This document shows, piece after piece, positions 9,860-17,948 of a stretch of DNA of 64,000 nt. Source of the DNA: Candidatus Kuenenia stuttgartensis. Lineage in GTDB: Bacteria; Planctomycetota; Planctomycetia; Isosphaerales; Isosphaeraceae. The stretch covers positions 86,093 to 150,092 of the forward strand of contig CAMBEP010000005.1 of the NCBI GenBank assembly GCA_945865635.1, read 5' to 3'. Each line of letters opens with the position of its first letter. The first letter of the stretch is position 1. A program made the position numbers and the translations under genes. The notes under the pieces were generated by a model. It ran no database searches and had not been told where the DNA came from. It worked only from the letters and a program-made list of their open reading frames with translations.

Positions 9860-10873
9860 ATGATCGTGGTAATGAACAGCGACGCAGGCGATGAAGCCAT
9901 TGAGCGAGTGGTCGACCAGATTAAGGAGCTTGGCCTTTCACCGCAAGTGATTCGCGGCACGCATCAGACAGTTGTGGCCGCGATTGGTGAGGAGCGTTCT
10001 GGATTGTTGGAAGCCCTTGAGCCTATGACCGGGGTTGAGAAAGTCCTGCCAATTATGGATCCATACAAGCGGGCCAGCCGGGAACTACGCTCTGAACCAA
10101 CCGTTGTGGAAACCCACGGCCTGACCATTGGCGGCAAGGCCATTGCCATGATCGCCGGTCCCTGCTCTGTGGAAAGCCTTGAGCAGATCGTATCCATTGC
10201 CAAGCGGCTCAAAGCTTTGGGTGCCACCGGCCTGAGGGGCGGCGCATTCAAGCCTCGTACCAGCCCTTACAGCTTTCAGGGCCATAAGCTTGAAGGCCTC
10301 AAGATGCTGGCCGAGGCACGCAATGCCACAGGCCTGGCTATTGTGACAGAAGTCATGGCTCCGGAACATGTTCCGATGGTCGCTGAATATGCGGACGTGC
10401 TCCAGATTGGGGCCCGCAACATGCAGAATTACCAGCTCCTGCAAGCCGTTGGCGAATGCGGCAAGCCAGCCTTGCTCAAGCGAGGGATGAGTTCCACGAT
10501 GGACGAATTCCTGCTGGCGGCCGAATACATTCTCGATCGGGGCAATCCGAACGTCATTCTTTGCGAGCGCGGCATACGTACCTTCGAGGATCACACTCGC
10601 TTCACCTTGCCTCTGACCACCGTGCCCTACCTCAAGCAAAAAACCCACCTACCTGTGATTGTGGACCCCTCGCACGGCACCGGCAAGGCCTCTCTGGTGG
10701 CGGCCATGTCCAAAGCCTCCATAGCAGCCGGTGCCGACGGGTTGATTCTGGAAGTGCATGAAGACCCCAAAAAGGCTATGTCCGATGGCTCCCAGACCAT
10801 CACCCCTGCGGCTTTTGAGCAAATCATGACCGATTGCCGGCGGATTGCCGAAGCCGTAGACCGCTCGTTGTGA
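9860..10873 (+). CDS. aroF: 3-deoxy-7-phosphoheptulonate (DAHP) synthase, AroI-beta type
   Basis: Catalyses condensation of phosphoenolpyruvate and erythrose 4-phosphate, the first step of the shikimate pathway, in the cytoplasm. At 337 residues it has the N-terminal ferredoxin-like regulatory domain (about 1-70) typical of the Thermotoga/Bacillus-like class, then the TIM barrel with AGPCSVES (99-106), [19 protein letters not shown] and VDPSHGTGK. Translation begins 40 bases after the terminator-like hairpin, so expression is probably controlled by termination in the leader as well as by allostery. Chorismate synthase is encoded 45 kb away in this window. Confidence 0.95.
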   Translation: MIVVMNSDAGDEAIERVVDQIKELGLSPQVIRGTHQTVVAAIGEERSGLLEALEPMTGVEKVLPIMDPYKRASRELRSEPTVVETHGLTIGGKAIAMIAGPCSVESLEQIVSIAKRLKALGATGLRGGAFKPRTSPYSFQGHKLEGLKMLAEARNATGLAIVTEVMAPEHVPMVAEYADVLQIGARNMQNYQLLQAVGECGKPALLKRGMSSTMDEFLLAAEYILDRGNPNVILCERGIRTFEDHTRFTLPLTTVPYLKQKTHLPVIVDPSHGTGKASLVAAMSKASIAAGADGLILEVHEDPKKAMSDGSQTITPAAFEQIMTDCRRIAEAVDRSL

Positions 10874-10985
10874 CCCAACACCAAGCTTACGGACCAGAGG
10901 CCCGGCCGGCCACCGGCCTGGTGCTTAAAGTCGGGTTTCTGTTCTGGTTTTGCGTGGTTTCAACGCATTTTTCAGAACCACTTCG

Positions 10986-11013
10986 TTGACTTGCAGGCGT
11001 TTTCATGTATGCT
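10986..11013 (+). promoter_or_regulatory. Promoter of tRNA-Leu
   Basis: TTGACT (10986-10991) and TATGCT (11008-11013) with a 16-base spacer; the tRNA begins 17 bases further on. Confidence 0.65.
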
Positions 11014-11030
11014 AGATGTGTCAATAAGTT

Positions 11031-11113
11031 GCCGAAGTGGCGGAATGGCAGACGCGTCGGATTCAAAATCCGATGCCCGCAAGGGTGTGTGGGTTCGAGT
11101 CCCACCTTCGGTA
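11031..11113 (+). tRNA. tRNA-Leu (anticodon CAA)
   Basis: An 83-nucleotide class II tRNA. The acceptor stem pairs GCCGAAG (11031-11037) with CTTCGGT (11106-11112) and the discriminator is A. The anticodon stem TCGGA/TCCGA encloses the loop TTCAAAA, giving anticodon CAA (codon UUG). A long variable arm (TGCCCGCAAGGGTGT region) and a T arm with GGTTCGAGTCC are present. CCA is not encoded. Confidence 0.95.
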
Positions 11114-11127
11114 CTGATCGATAAGCG

Positions 11128-11155
11128 ACCGCGGCCAGTCTTGGTCGCGGTTTTT
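11128..11155 (+). terminator. Rho-independent terminator after tRNA-Leu
   Basis: ACCGCGGCCA (11128-11137) pairs with TGGTCGCGGT (11142-11151) around the loop GTCT, followed by TTTTTC. It separates the tRNA from purE, which starts at 11185. Confidence 0.88.
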
Positions 11156-11184
11156 CTATTTCACGATCCGGATCACTCAAAAAG

Positions 11185-11715
11185 ATGCCTGAGACATCGC
11201 AATCGATCATCCCTGAAGATGGCCCTTTGGTCGGAATCATCATGGGCTCTGCCTCCGATTGGCCGACCATGAAACATGCCGCCGACATGCTTGAAATTCT
11301 TGGAGTGACCTATGAGGCCAAGGTAGTCTCAGCCCATCGCACCCCCGATCGCATGTTTGAATATGCAAAATCAGCCGCCCAGCGCGGCCTTCAAGTGATC
11401 ATTGCCGGAGCAGGCGGAGCCGCCCACCTGCCGGGCATGGTTGCCGCCCTCACGCATTTGCCCGTCCTGGGCGTGCCGGTCGAAAGCCGTGCCCTGAAGG
11501 GTCAGGACTCCCTGCTTTCAATCGTTCAGATGCCAAAGGGCATCCCGGTAGGCACTCTGGCGATCGGCGAGGCCGGAGCCGCCAATGCCGGGCTTCTGGC
11601 CGGTGCGATTCTCGCACTTGTGCGGCCTGACATCCGCGAAAAGCTCCAAAGCTTTCGGGCCAATCAGTCCGCATCCGTACCCATAAGCCCACCAGCCGAC
11701 CTAAAAACTCACTGA
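11185..11715 (+). CDS. purE: N5-carboxyaminoimidazole ribonucleotide mutase
   Basis: Converts N5-CAIR to CAIR in de novo purine synthesis. The 176-residue protein shows the class I PurE signatures: GSASDWPTM near residue 20, SAHRTPDRM near 52, and [12 protein letters not shown] followed by [18 protein letters not shown]. It ends with a short nonconserved tail. purK follows after seven bases, so the two form an operon, as is common for this pair. The start ATG at 11185 follows the tRNA terminator by 30 bases. Confidence 0.96.
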   Translation: MPETSQSIIPEDGPLVGIIMGSASDWPTMKHAADMLEILGVTYEAKVVSAHRTPDRMFEYAKSAAQRGLQVIIAGAGGAAHLPGMVAALTHLPVLGVPVESRALKGQDSLLSIVQMPKGIPVGTLAIGEAGAANAGLLAGAILALVRPDIREKLQSFRANQSASVPISPPADLKTH

Positions 11716-11722
11716 CACGCTG

Positions 11723-12907
11723 ATGAACGATTCCACTCTAAAACCCGGTGATACTCTCGGCTTGATCGGCGGCGGCCAGCTCGGTCGCATGTTTACCCAG
11801 GCCGCCCAGCGCATGGGCTTTCAGGTGGCCGTAATCGATCCCGACAGACATTGCCCGGCCGCTCAGGTTGGAGCCATTCCGATCACTGGCCGATGGGATG
11901 ACAGACAGACCCTCGAAAAACTGGCCCAGATCAGCAAAGCCACAACCGTCGAGTTTGAAAACATCCCAGCCCGCGCCTTGTTTTACCTCGAAAAACTCGG
12001 TGTGGCATGCCGGCCAGGCTGGCGCGGCCTTTGGGTCAGCCAGAACCGGATTCGCGAAAAGCGGTTTCTCGAACGCCTGGGATGCCCTCTCCCATTCTGG
12101 TGCGAGATTTGTTCAGAATCGGACCTGGATCGAGCCGCCCGCACCGTGGGCCTGCCCCTGATCTTAAAAACAGCCGCCGAAGGATACGACGGCAAGGGCC
12201 AGGCAAGAGTGGAATCCGCCTCGCAATTGGCCGATGCCTGGAACTCCATGGGCCAGCGCCCATGCGTGGCGGAATCGCTTGTCCAGTTTCAGGCAGAGCT
12301 CTCAATCATTGCCGGGCGCGACCAATTTGGCGCAATTGCCTGCCACGGCCCAATGTGGAATCATCACACCCATCACATCCTGGATTGGTCGATTTACCCT
12401 TCACCATTCGGCCCGATCATCACAACCGAGGCCGTGAAAATTGCTCGCCGAGTGGTGGAATCGTTGGGCCACGTTGGGCTGATGACCGTTGAGCTTTTCC
12501 TGACCAACGACGGCCACCTGATCGTCAACGAGCTGGCCCCACGACCCCACAACTCCGGGCACTGGACCATCGAGGGCTCGCCCACCAGCCAGTTCGACCA
12601 ACAGGCACGCATTCTGGCCGGGTGGTCAATCGGCGACACCTACAGCAGCACCCCCGCCTGCATGGGCAACCTCCTGGGCGACATCTGGACCAACGGCGAA
12701 CCAGCCTGGGCCGAGTCTTTACAGGCCGACCCAGGCATAAAATTACACCTTTATGGCAAGACATCGCCGAAGCCCGGGCGTAAAATGGGGCATCTCACCG
12801 TAATCGACACCGACCCACGCCAAGCTCTGGCCCGTGTCCAGGCAGCTCGTCATACGCTGAAATCCCAGGCCCGACCCTCATGCCAATCGACATCGCAACT
12901 GGCCTGA
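11723..12907 (+). CDS. purK: N5-carboxyaminoimidazole ribonucleotide synthase
   Basis: ATP-grasp enzyme that carboxylates AIR to N5-CAIR, supplying PurE. The 394-residue sequence has LGLIGGGQLGRM at the N-terminus, an ATP-grasp core (LILKTAAEGYDGKGQ), and the C-terminal ELAPRPHNSGHWTIEG signature. It is preceded closely by purE. Its last 28 bases overlap the start of the VWA/TPR gene in another frame, suggesting that gene belongs to the same transcript. Length is normal for the family. Confidence 0.96.
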   Translation: MNDSTLKPGDTLGLIGGGQLGRMFTQAAQRMGFQVAVIDPDRHCPAAQVGAIPITGRWDDRQTLEKLAQISKATTVEFENIPARALFYLEKLGVACRPGWRGLWVSQNRIREKRFLERLGCPLPFWCEICSESDLDRAARTVGLPLILKTAAEGYDGKGQARVESASQLADAWNSMGQRPCVAESLVQFQAELSIIAGRDQFGAIACHGPMWNHHTHHILDWSIYPSPFGPIITTEAVKIARRVVESLGHVGLMTVELFLTNDGHLIVNELAPRPHNSGHWTIEGSPTSQFDQQARILAGWSIGDTYSSTPACMGNLLGDIWTNGEPAWAESLQADPGIKLHLYGKTSPKPGRKMGHLTVIDTDPRQALARVQAARHTLKSQARPSCQSTSQLA

Positions 12908-15492
12908 TTGCATTTCAGCAGCCCCTCTGGCTCCTCGCGATTCCGTTTGCACTCTTGCCAATCGTCAATGAAATCCTCAAACCTATCCCTATCCGGCCGA
13001 TTCAGGCCGGATGGGGCATAACCTCACAACATCCCTGGTTCCGGATCGCTCCCCATCGCCTTGTCTGGCCTCTATGGATCAGCCTGGGAGCCATTTCCCT
13101 AGTTTTGGCACTGGCCAGTCCACCTTGGCCCATTCTGAAATCATTCGAACAAAAGCGTCCTGGCCATCGATGGGCCGTGGTGCTGGACTGTTCCGGCAGC
13201 ATGTCGCAAGTCGACGACGGACAAACCCAAAATCGATTGAAACGACTGACTGCCGCACTCGAAACCGCCATCAAAAATCGCCCTTACGACCAATTTTCAA
13301 TCATTCGCGTCGCAGGATATGCCGACCGCATCGGCCCCTCCACAAGCAATCATGCTTTCCTGATCGACCTCCTGCACCAAATCCGCCCGGCACTGCCAGG
13401 CGAAGATGGTACGAGCCTGGGCGATGGGCTGATTCTGGCCGCCGATAGCCTCCAATTTGCAAACACCTTCAACCCACAACCCAGCCAGTCCATTTTAATC
13501 CTCTCCGATGGCTTGGAAAATCGCCCCGACCCTTCTGCCAAGCCATTGTCTGAAGTCGTCCCTCTGTTATTGAAATTGAATGTCCAGGTCGATTGGCTCC
13601 GAATCAATTTACCAGAAAAACATAGCCTAACTCCGGAAAGCCAATCCAGGGGCGAGCAATCCCAAAACCTGCTCGAAACACTCTCAAATCTCTCAGGCGG
13701 ACGAATCCTTGCCCTGAGCCCCAATTCGGACTGGTCCACCATCACCTCAGCCGCCGTCAGCCCTCTTGCCCGGACAAATCCCTCACCATTTGATTTTCCC
13801 TCATCAGCACTGCCTTACCTGTTTCTGGCGTTTTTGATCTGGCTCATCTCATGGTTGGCATCACTCATTTCAATACTTATTTCCAGGACAAAAACGACTT
13901 TTTCATCACCACTTCCATTAATCATTGAAACCATCTCCCTTTCATTACTTGCCACCGGCCTCAGCTTGATCAACTCACAACAACCCTTGAAACCAAATTC
14001 CAATCAGAATCCACAAACAGACCACACATTGATCCTGATCGACACCAGCCCAAGCATGTCTGCCATCGATACAGCCCATGGCGCAAGGCTCGAAACAGCC
14101 AAGCGGCTCACTCATGGATTTCTCCAGCAGTCCTCCCTACTTAACAACCGACAAGTTGCCCTGGTTGCATTTTCCGGCAGGGCCCTTGGCATGTCGCCCT
14201 GGACCAACGATTGGCCAGCCCTGAAGGAAATCGTCGATGATCTCGAATCCAATCGAATTTCGCCCAGCGGGTCGAACTGGGAAATCGCATTTCAGACCGT
14301 ATTGGAGCTTTATTTCCAGGTGGAACAAATCCATCGGGAATCAGAGCTCAATATTATCATGATCACCGACGGAGAAGCCTCCGAACCCCTCCATCCAGAT
14401 ACAATCCATTTATTGAATCAACGTGGCATACATGTCCATGTCATAACTCTTGGATCAGATCGCCCCCCCGGAATGACATTTTCCAGTCGCAATGAACCCT
14501 CCAGACTCTGGGTCGATCCAGCCCGGAACTCGCCCGCCCGATCCATTCGTAGCGACTCCATGGGCCGTGAATTGGCACAATTGACGGGCGGCCATCTTTT
14601 TGCCATCGGCACCAGCCAGTTCGATGAATATCAGATCGCCCAAACCTGGGCTGGAAAACACAATCCAATCAACTTTACAAAGCCCTCGGCTCCAACTCGC
14701 CCCTATGCATTTATTGTCTCGTCAATGCTCCTTTTTATGACTTCAGAAGCATTGTATTTTCTGATCCATTTTCGTCGCGTTCGATCTATTCAATTCCTTG
14801 GAGTCGCAATACTTTTTCCATTGATATCATGCAGTCAACCTAACGCTTCCTCAATTCTGGAAATCGGTTTAAAGCAATCGGCAGATCAATTCCAGAATGG
14901 CAATCTCTTCGCATCCGAAGCCATTCTGAACCAACTCAGAATGGATGCTCCCAAAGAGCCTGTCGTATTATACGATCTGGCCCTCCTAAAATTAAGTCAG
15001 CAAAAGCCCGGCGATGCAATCCGTCTTCTCAACCAGTCCAAAACCCTTTTTAACAGACTAAATTCATACTCGCCAACCCATCAGCGCCTGGCCTGCCGCA
15101 TTGAGGCGTCAATGGGCTATGCACACATCCTGGATCGGCAATGGGAAGCATCCGTAAAAGCACTTGAAACGGCATTGCAATTGGCAATGGAATTGCCTGA
15201 CTCTGATAATCGAGAGATCAATCATATCCGCCAGAATCTGGACTATGCACGTCAGTCAATGCAGGAAATGCAATCGCCACACACCCAAATCGAACCAGCA
15301 GAGAAAGACGCCCGACAGCTTCAGCCAAATCCCTCTTCAATTGCACCGGAAACACCATTCCAAGAAATTCATCACGTTGCCGAATCTGTCAGAAACCGTG
15401 CCCGAATGGCACGATCGCAATGGCAACCGGCAGGAGATGAAATTCTCCAGCCGGCAGGTCCACTCCGAAAAATCCAGCGGATGGATTGGTGA
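12880..15492 (+). CDS. Single-chain BatA-BatB-TPR (tandem VWA) membrane protein
   Basis: An 870-residue protein that joins parts usually made by separate bat genes. Order: membrane helices (about 12-32 and 62-82), first VWA domain with MIDAS DCSGSMS (103-109), two helices (about 312-334 and 345-365), second VWA with MIDAS DTSPSMS (388-394), helices near 622-645 and 650-665 with a lipobox-like ISC, then TPR-like repeats (about 670-790) and a polar tail. BatA/BatB proteins are linked to MoxR AAA+ ATPases and envelope stress or metal-dependent assembly in other phyla. A MoxR gene is in the window but 28 kb away. The N-terminal FQQPLWLLAIPF is BatA-like, which supports the start at 12880 despite overlap with purK. 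Confidence 0.85.
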   Translation: MPIDIATGLIAFQQPLWLLAIPFALLPIVNEILKPIPIRPIQAGWGITSQHPWFRIAPHRLVWPLWISLGAISLVLALASPPWPILKSFEQKRPGHRWAVVLDCSGSMSQVDDGQTQNRLKRLTAALETAIKNRPYDQFSIIRVAGYADRIGPSTSNHAFLIDLLHQIRPALPGEDGTSLGDGLILAADSLQFANTFNPQPSQSILILSDGLENRPDPSAKPLSEVVPLLLKLNVQVDWLRINLPEKHSLTPESQSRGEQSQNLLETLSNLSGGRILALSPNSDWSTITSAAVSPLARTNPSPFDFPSSALPYLFLAFLIWLISWLASLISILISRTKTTFSSPLPLIIETISLSLLATGLSLINSQQPLKPNSNQNPQTDHTLILIDTSPSMSAIDTAHGARLETAKRLTHGFLQQSSLLNNRQVALVAFSGRALGMSPWTNDWPALKEIVDDLESNRISPSGSNWEIAFQTVLELYFQVEQIHRESELNIIMITDGEASEPLHPDTIHLLNQRGIHVHVITLGSDRPPGMTFSSRNEPSRLWVDPARNSPARSIRSDSMGRELAQLTGGHLFAIGTSQFDEYQIAQTWAGKHNPINFTKPSAPTRPYAFIVSSMLLFMTSEALYFLIHFRRVRSIQFLGVAILFPLISCSQPNASSILEIGLKQSADQFQNGNLFASEAILNQLRMDAPKEPVVLYDLALLKLSQQKPGDAIRLLNQSKTLFNRLNSYSPTHQRLACRIEASMGYAHILDRQWEASVKALETALQLAMELPDSDNREINHIRQNLDYARQSMQEMQSPHTQIEPAEKDARQLQPNPSSIAPETPFQEIHHVAESVRNRARMARSQWQPAGDEILQPAGPLRKIQRMDW

Positions 15493-15518
15493 AGCTTGGC
15501 AAAATGACTGGGCTGGGA

Positions 15519-16730
15519 TCAGGTCGTATAGTCTGCGTTCAAGTGGATATATTCGGCGGTCAGGTCGCAGGTCCAGAATCGGATACGGGATTGGCCCCGA
15601 TCAAATTGCAGAAGGATGTGCGTCTCGCGGCTCTCACGAATATTGCTGGAAACCTCGGCTGCATCAAATGCCAATGGGGTGCCTTGCTGATAAAGCGGAA
15701 AGCCATTGAGCCAAAGGCTCATTTCCGACTCCTGAAATTCAACGCCAGCATAGCCCGCTGCCGAAACGATTCTGCCCCAGTTTGGGTCCGCCCCATGAAT
15801 TGCGGTCTTGACCAGCGCACTATCCGCTACGGCCCTCGCAATGGCCATGGCTTCCTTTCGATCCTTACAGCCCCTCACGTCAATCGTGATCCGGTGTGTG
15901 GCCCCTTCGCCATCGCCAGGAATCATCTTGGCCAAACTTTCGCAGACTTCACGAAGGGCTCCTTGAAAAAGAGCGATATCCTCGCCCTCCAAAGCCGTTG
16001 CATTGGCCTGACCGTTCGCCAGAAGCAATACGGTATCATTCGTGCTGGCATGGCCTTCCACAGAAATGCAATTGAAGGTGTCGTCCACGATCGCCGATAG
16101 CTGCTCCTGCAAAATCGATTCCGGCAGACGGGCATCGGTCACGACAAACCCCAGCATGGTCGCCATTCGGGGCCCGATCATCGCCGCCCCTTTGCACAGG
16201 CCCATGATTCGGACCACCTCGCCTGTGGATGCGGTCATGGTGGCACCCACCACCTTGGCCACCGTGTCGGTGGTCATGATGGCATGGCTCGCTGCATCAA
16301 AACCCGATGGATCGGATGTCAGAACGGCATGCGCCGCAATGATCCCCGCCTTGATTTTCTCCATCGGCAACTGATGCCCAATCACCCCCGTTGATGCCAC
16401 CAGCATCTGCCTCGATTCACACCCCACCACCCCGGCGGCCAGTTCCGCCATTTTTGCAGCATTTATAAGCCCTTGATGCCCCGTGGCGGCATTGGCATTG
16501 CCGGCATTGACCACCACTCCACGCATCTCCCGGGCTGGCACCAGGGCGCGATCCCACTGCACTGGTGCGGCTGCCACCCGGTTCAGGGTGAATGTTCCAG
16601 CGGCAAAGCATGGATAATCGCTCACAATCAAGGCCAGATCGAGATTCCCTGATGCCTTGATCCCACACTTCACGCCCGAGGCCCGAAAGCCTTTGGGAAT
16701 CGCAATCGTCTGCTGCGCCGACGTTTCCAT
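15519..16730 (-). CDS. argJ: Glutamate N-acetyltransferase/amino-acid N-acetyltransferase
   Basis: Transfers acetyl groups between N-acetylornithine and glutamate in arginine synthesis. The 403-residue precursor has the self-cleavage motif in ASTGVIGHQLPM, where Thr becomes the N-terminal nucleophile of the beta chain, as well as TMLGFVVTDA and HGADPNWGRI. It ends in a typical C-terminus rich in hydroxyl residues. It converges with the Bat-like gene, leaving 26 bases between stops with no clear terminator. The SDR gene lies 53 bases upstream on the same strand and may be cotranscribed. An ArgA-like acetyltransferase is encoded at 53.4 kb. Confidence 0.95.
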   Translation of the reverse strand: METSAQQTIAIPKGFRASGVKCGIKASGNLDLALIVSDYPCFAAGTFTLNRVAAAPVQWDRALVPAREMRGVVVNAGNANAATGHQGLINAAKMAELAAGVVGCESRQMLVASTGVIGHQLPMEKIKAGIIAAHAVLTSDPSGFDAASHAIMTTDTVAKVVGATMTASTGEVVRIMGLCKGAAMIGPRMATMLGFVVTDARLPESILQEQLSAIVDDTFNCISVEGHASTNDTVLLLANGQANATALEGEDIALFQGALREVCESLAKMIPGDGEGATHRITIDVRGCKDRKEAMAIARAVADSALVKTAIHGADPNWGRIVSAAGYAGVEFQESEMSLWLNGFPLYQQGTPLAFDAAEVSSNIRESRETHILLQFDRGQSRIRFWTCDLTAEYIHLNADYTT

Positions 16731-16783
16731 TTTCGCTGATCCTGATCAAAACTGCGGATTGGATTGTTATGGGCCTGTCAAAA

Positions 16784-17557
16784 TTACTGAACTGAGTAGC
16801 CGCCGTCGATTGTCAGGCTGGCGCCCGTCATGAAGCTCGACGCTTCCGAGGCCAGAAAAATCGCCACTGGGCCAAGCTCACCAGGTTTACCCCAGCGTGC
16901 CATCGGAATCTTGCCAACCACGCGGGCATTGACCTCGGGATCGTTCAGCAATGGGGTGTTGATCTCGGTTGCAAACGGGCCTGGACAAAGATTGTTGACC
17001 GTGATCCCAAATGCAGCCAACTCCAGAGAAAGCGATCGGGTCATTGCCGACATACCCCCCTTGCTGGCCGAATAAGGCGTCCGGTCAGGCATGGAAATAT
17101 CGGCCATCATGCTGGAAAGATTCACAATCCGGCCCCACTTCTGGGCCTTCATCGCCGGCACCACTGCGCGGCATCCAAGCCAGGCACTTTTCAGATTGGC
17201 ATTGATCACCGCATCCCAGTCATCAATCGAAAGTGTTTCAATCGGTCCACGAATGTTGATTCCAGCATTGTTCACCAAAATGTCGATACGCCCAAACGTG
17301 GCCATGGCTTGGGCCACCATGTTCTCGACATCCTCAGGCTTGGTCACATCCGCTGAGAGCCCAAGGGTTCTGGCCGAGAATTGCTGGGCAATATCCGATG
17401 CTGCCCGGCTTGCAGATTCCGCGCTCCGGGCCGTCAGGGCAACGCTGGCACCGGCATCGGCCAAGGCTTCGGCTATCACGCGGCCCAGCCCGCGGGCTCC
17501 GCCTGTGACAAGCGCCACGCGGCCTTCGAGCCGAAACGAATTCAGGTAGTCCGCCAT
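16784..17557 (-). CDS. SDR family oxidoreductase (3-oxoacyl-ACP reductase/gluconate dehydrogenase-like)
   Basis: A 257-residue classical short-chain dehydrogenase. It shows TGGARGLG (cofactor binding, about residue 18), NNAGINIRGP, the catalytic serine in NLSSMM and the YSASKGG Tyr-Lys pair, plus the C-terminal GASLTIDGGY. These features fit both FabG-like reductases and sugar-acid dehydrogenases; the INIRGPIE segment leans toward the second group, but the substrate is not certain. Cytoplasmic, with argJ downstream on the same strand. Confidence 0.9.
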   Translation of the reverse strand: MADYLNSFRLEGRVALVTGGARGLGRVIAEALADAGASVALTARSAESASRAASDIAQQFSARTLGLSADVTKPEDVENMVAQAMATFGRIDILVNNAGINIRGPIETLSIDDWDAVINANLKSAWLGCRAVVPAMKAQKWGRIVNLSSMMADISMPDRTPYSASKGGMSAMTRSLSLELAAFGITVNNLCPGPFATEINTPLLNDPEVNARVVGKIPMARWGKPGELGPVAIFLASEASSFMTGASLTIDGGYSVQ

Positions 17558-17948
17558 GGGATTTGACTCGATTCTCTAAATGAAGCAGGTGGAATAGGGG
17601 ATGACTGACGATCACCCAATCATGGTTCATCATAGTACCAAAAGATCCGTTTGGAATCTTGAGGTAGGTATCTGTTTCAATTTTTCCAGGTTTACGAATT
17701 CTCCGGTTTATGATATCCCCACTCTAGGGCAACCCAGACTCGATTTCGTTCCGGTTATGACGGTCGTGCTTGCAATGATGAGTCAGCACCCGGAACTGGT
17801 GGAATTTCAGGTCGCGATAATGAAGCAGTCTTAAAGCAAGAACCGATCTTTCTAGACAGTGTCTAAAGGCCACCCATGGACGGGGTCACTTTCGGGTGAG
17901 AGCGAAGGGATTGCTCGTCAGGGTTGGTTTGTCGAGGAGATAAGACTG
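17558..17948. other. Intergenic region upstream of YTV gene
   Basis: No gene is supported. An open frame at 17601-17834 lacks a ribosome site and resembles nothing known. The region must contain divergent promoters for the SDR and YTV genes. A strong GAGGAGA ribosome site at about 17935-17941 fixes the YTV start at 17949. Confidence 0.4.

Noticed and set aside
16534..16549. Sigma-54 promoter in argJ (TGGCACCAGGGCG)
   Set aside because: The -12 GC is not at the required spacing from GG.
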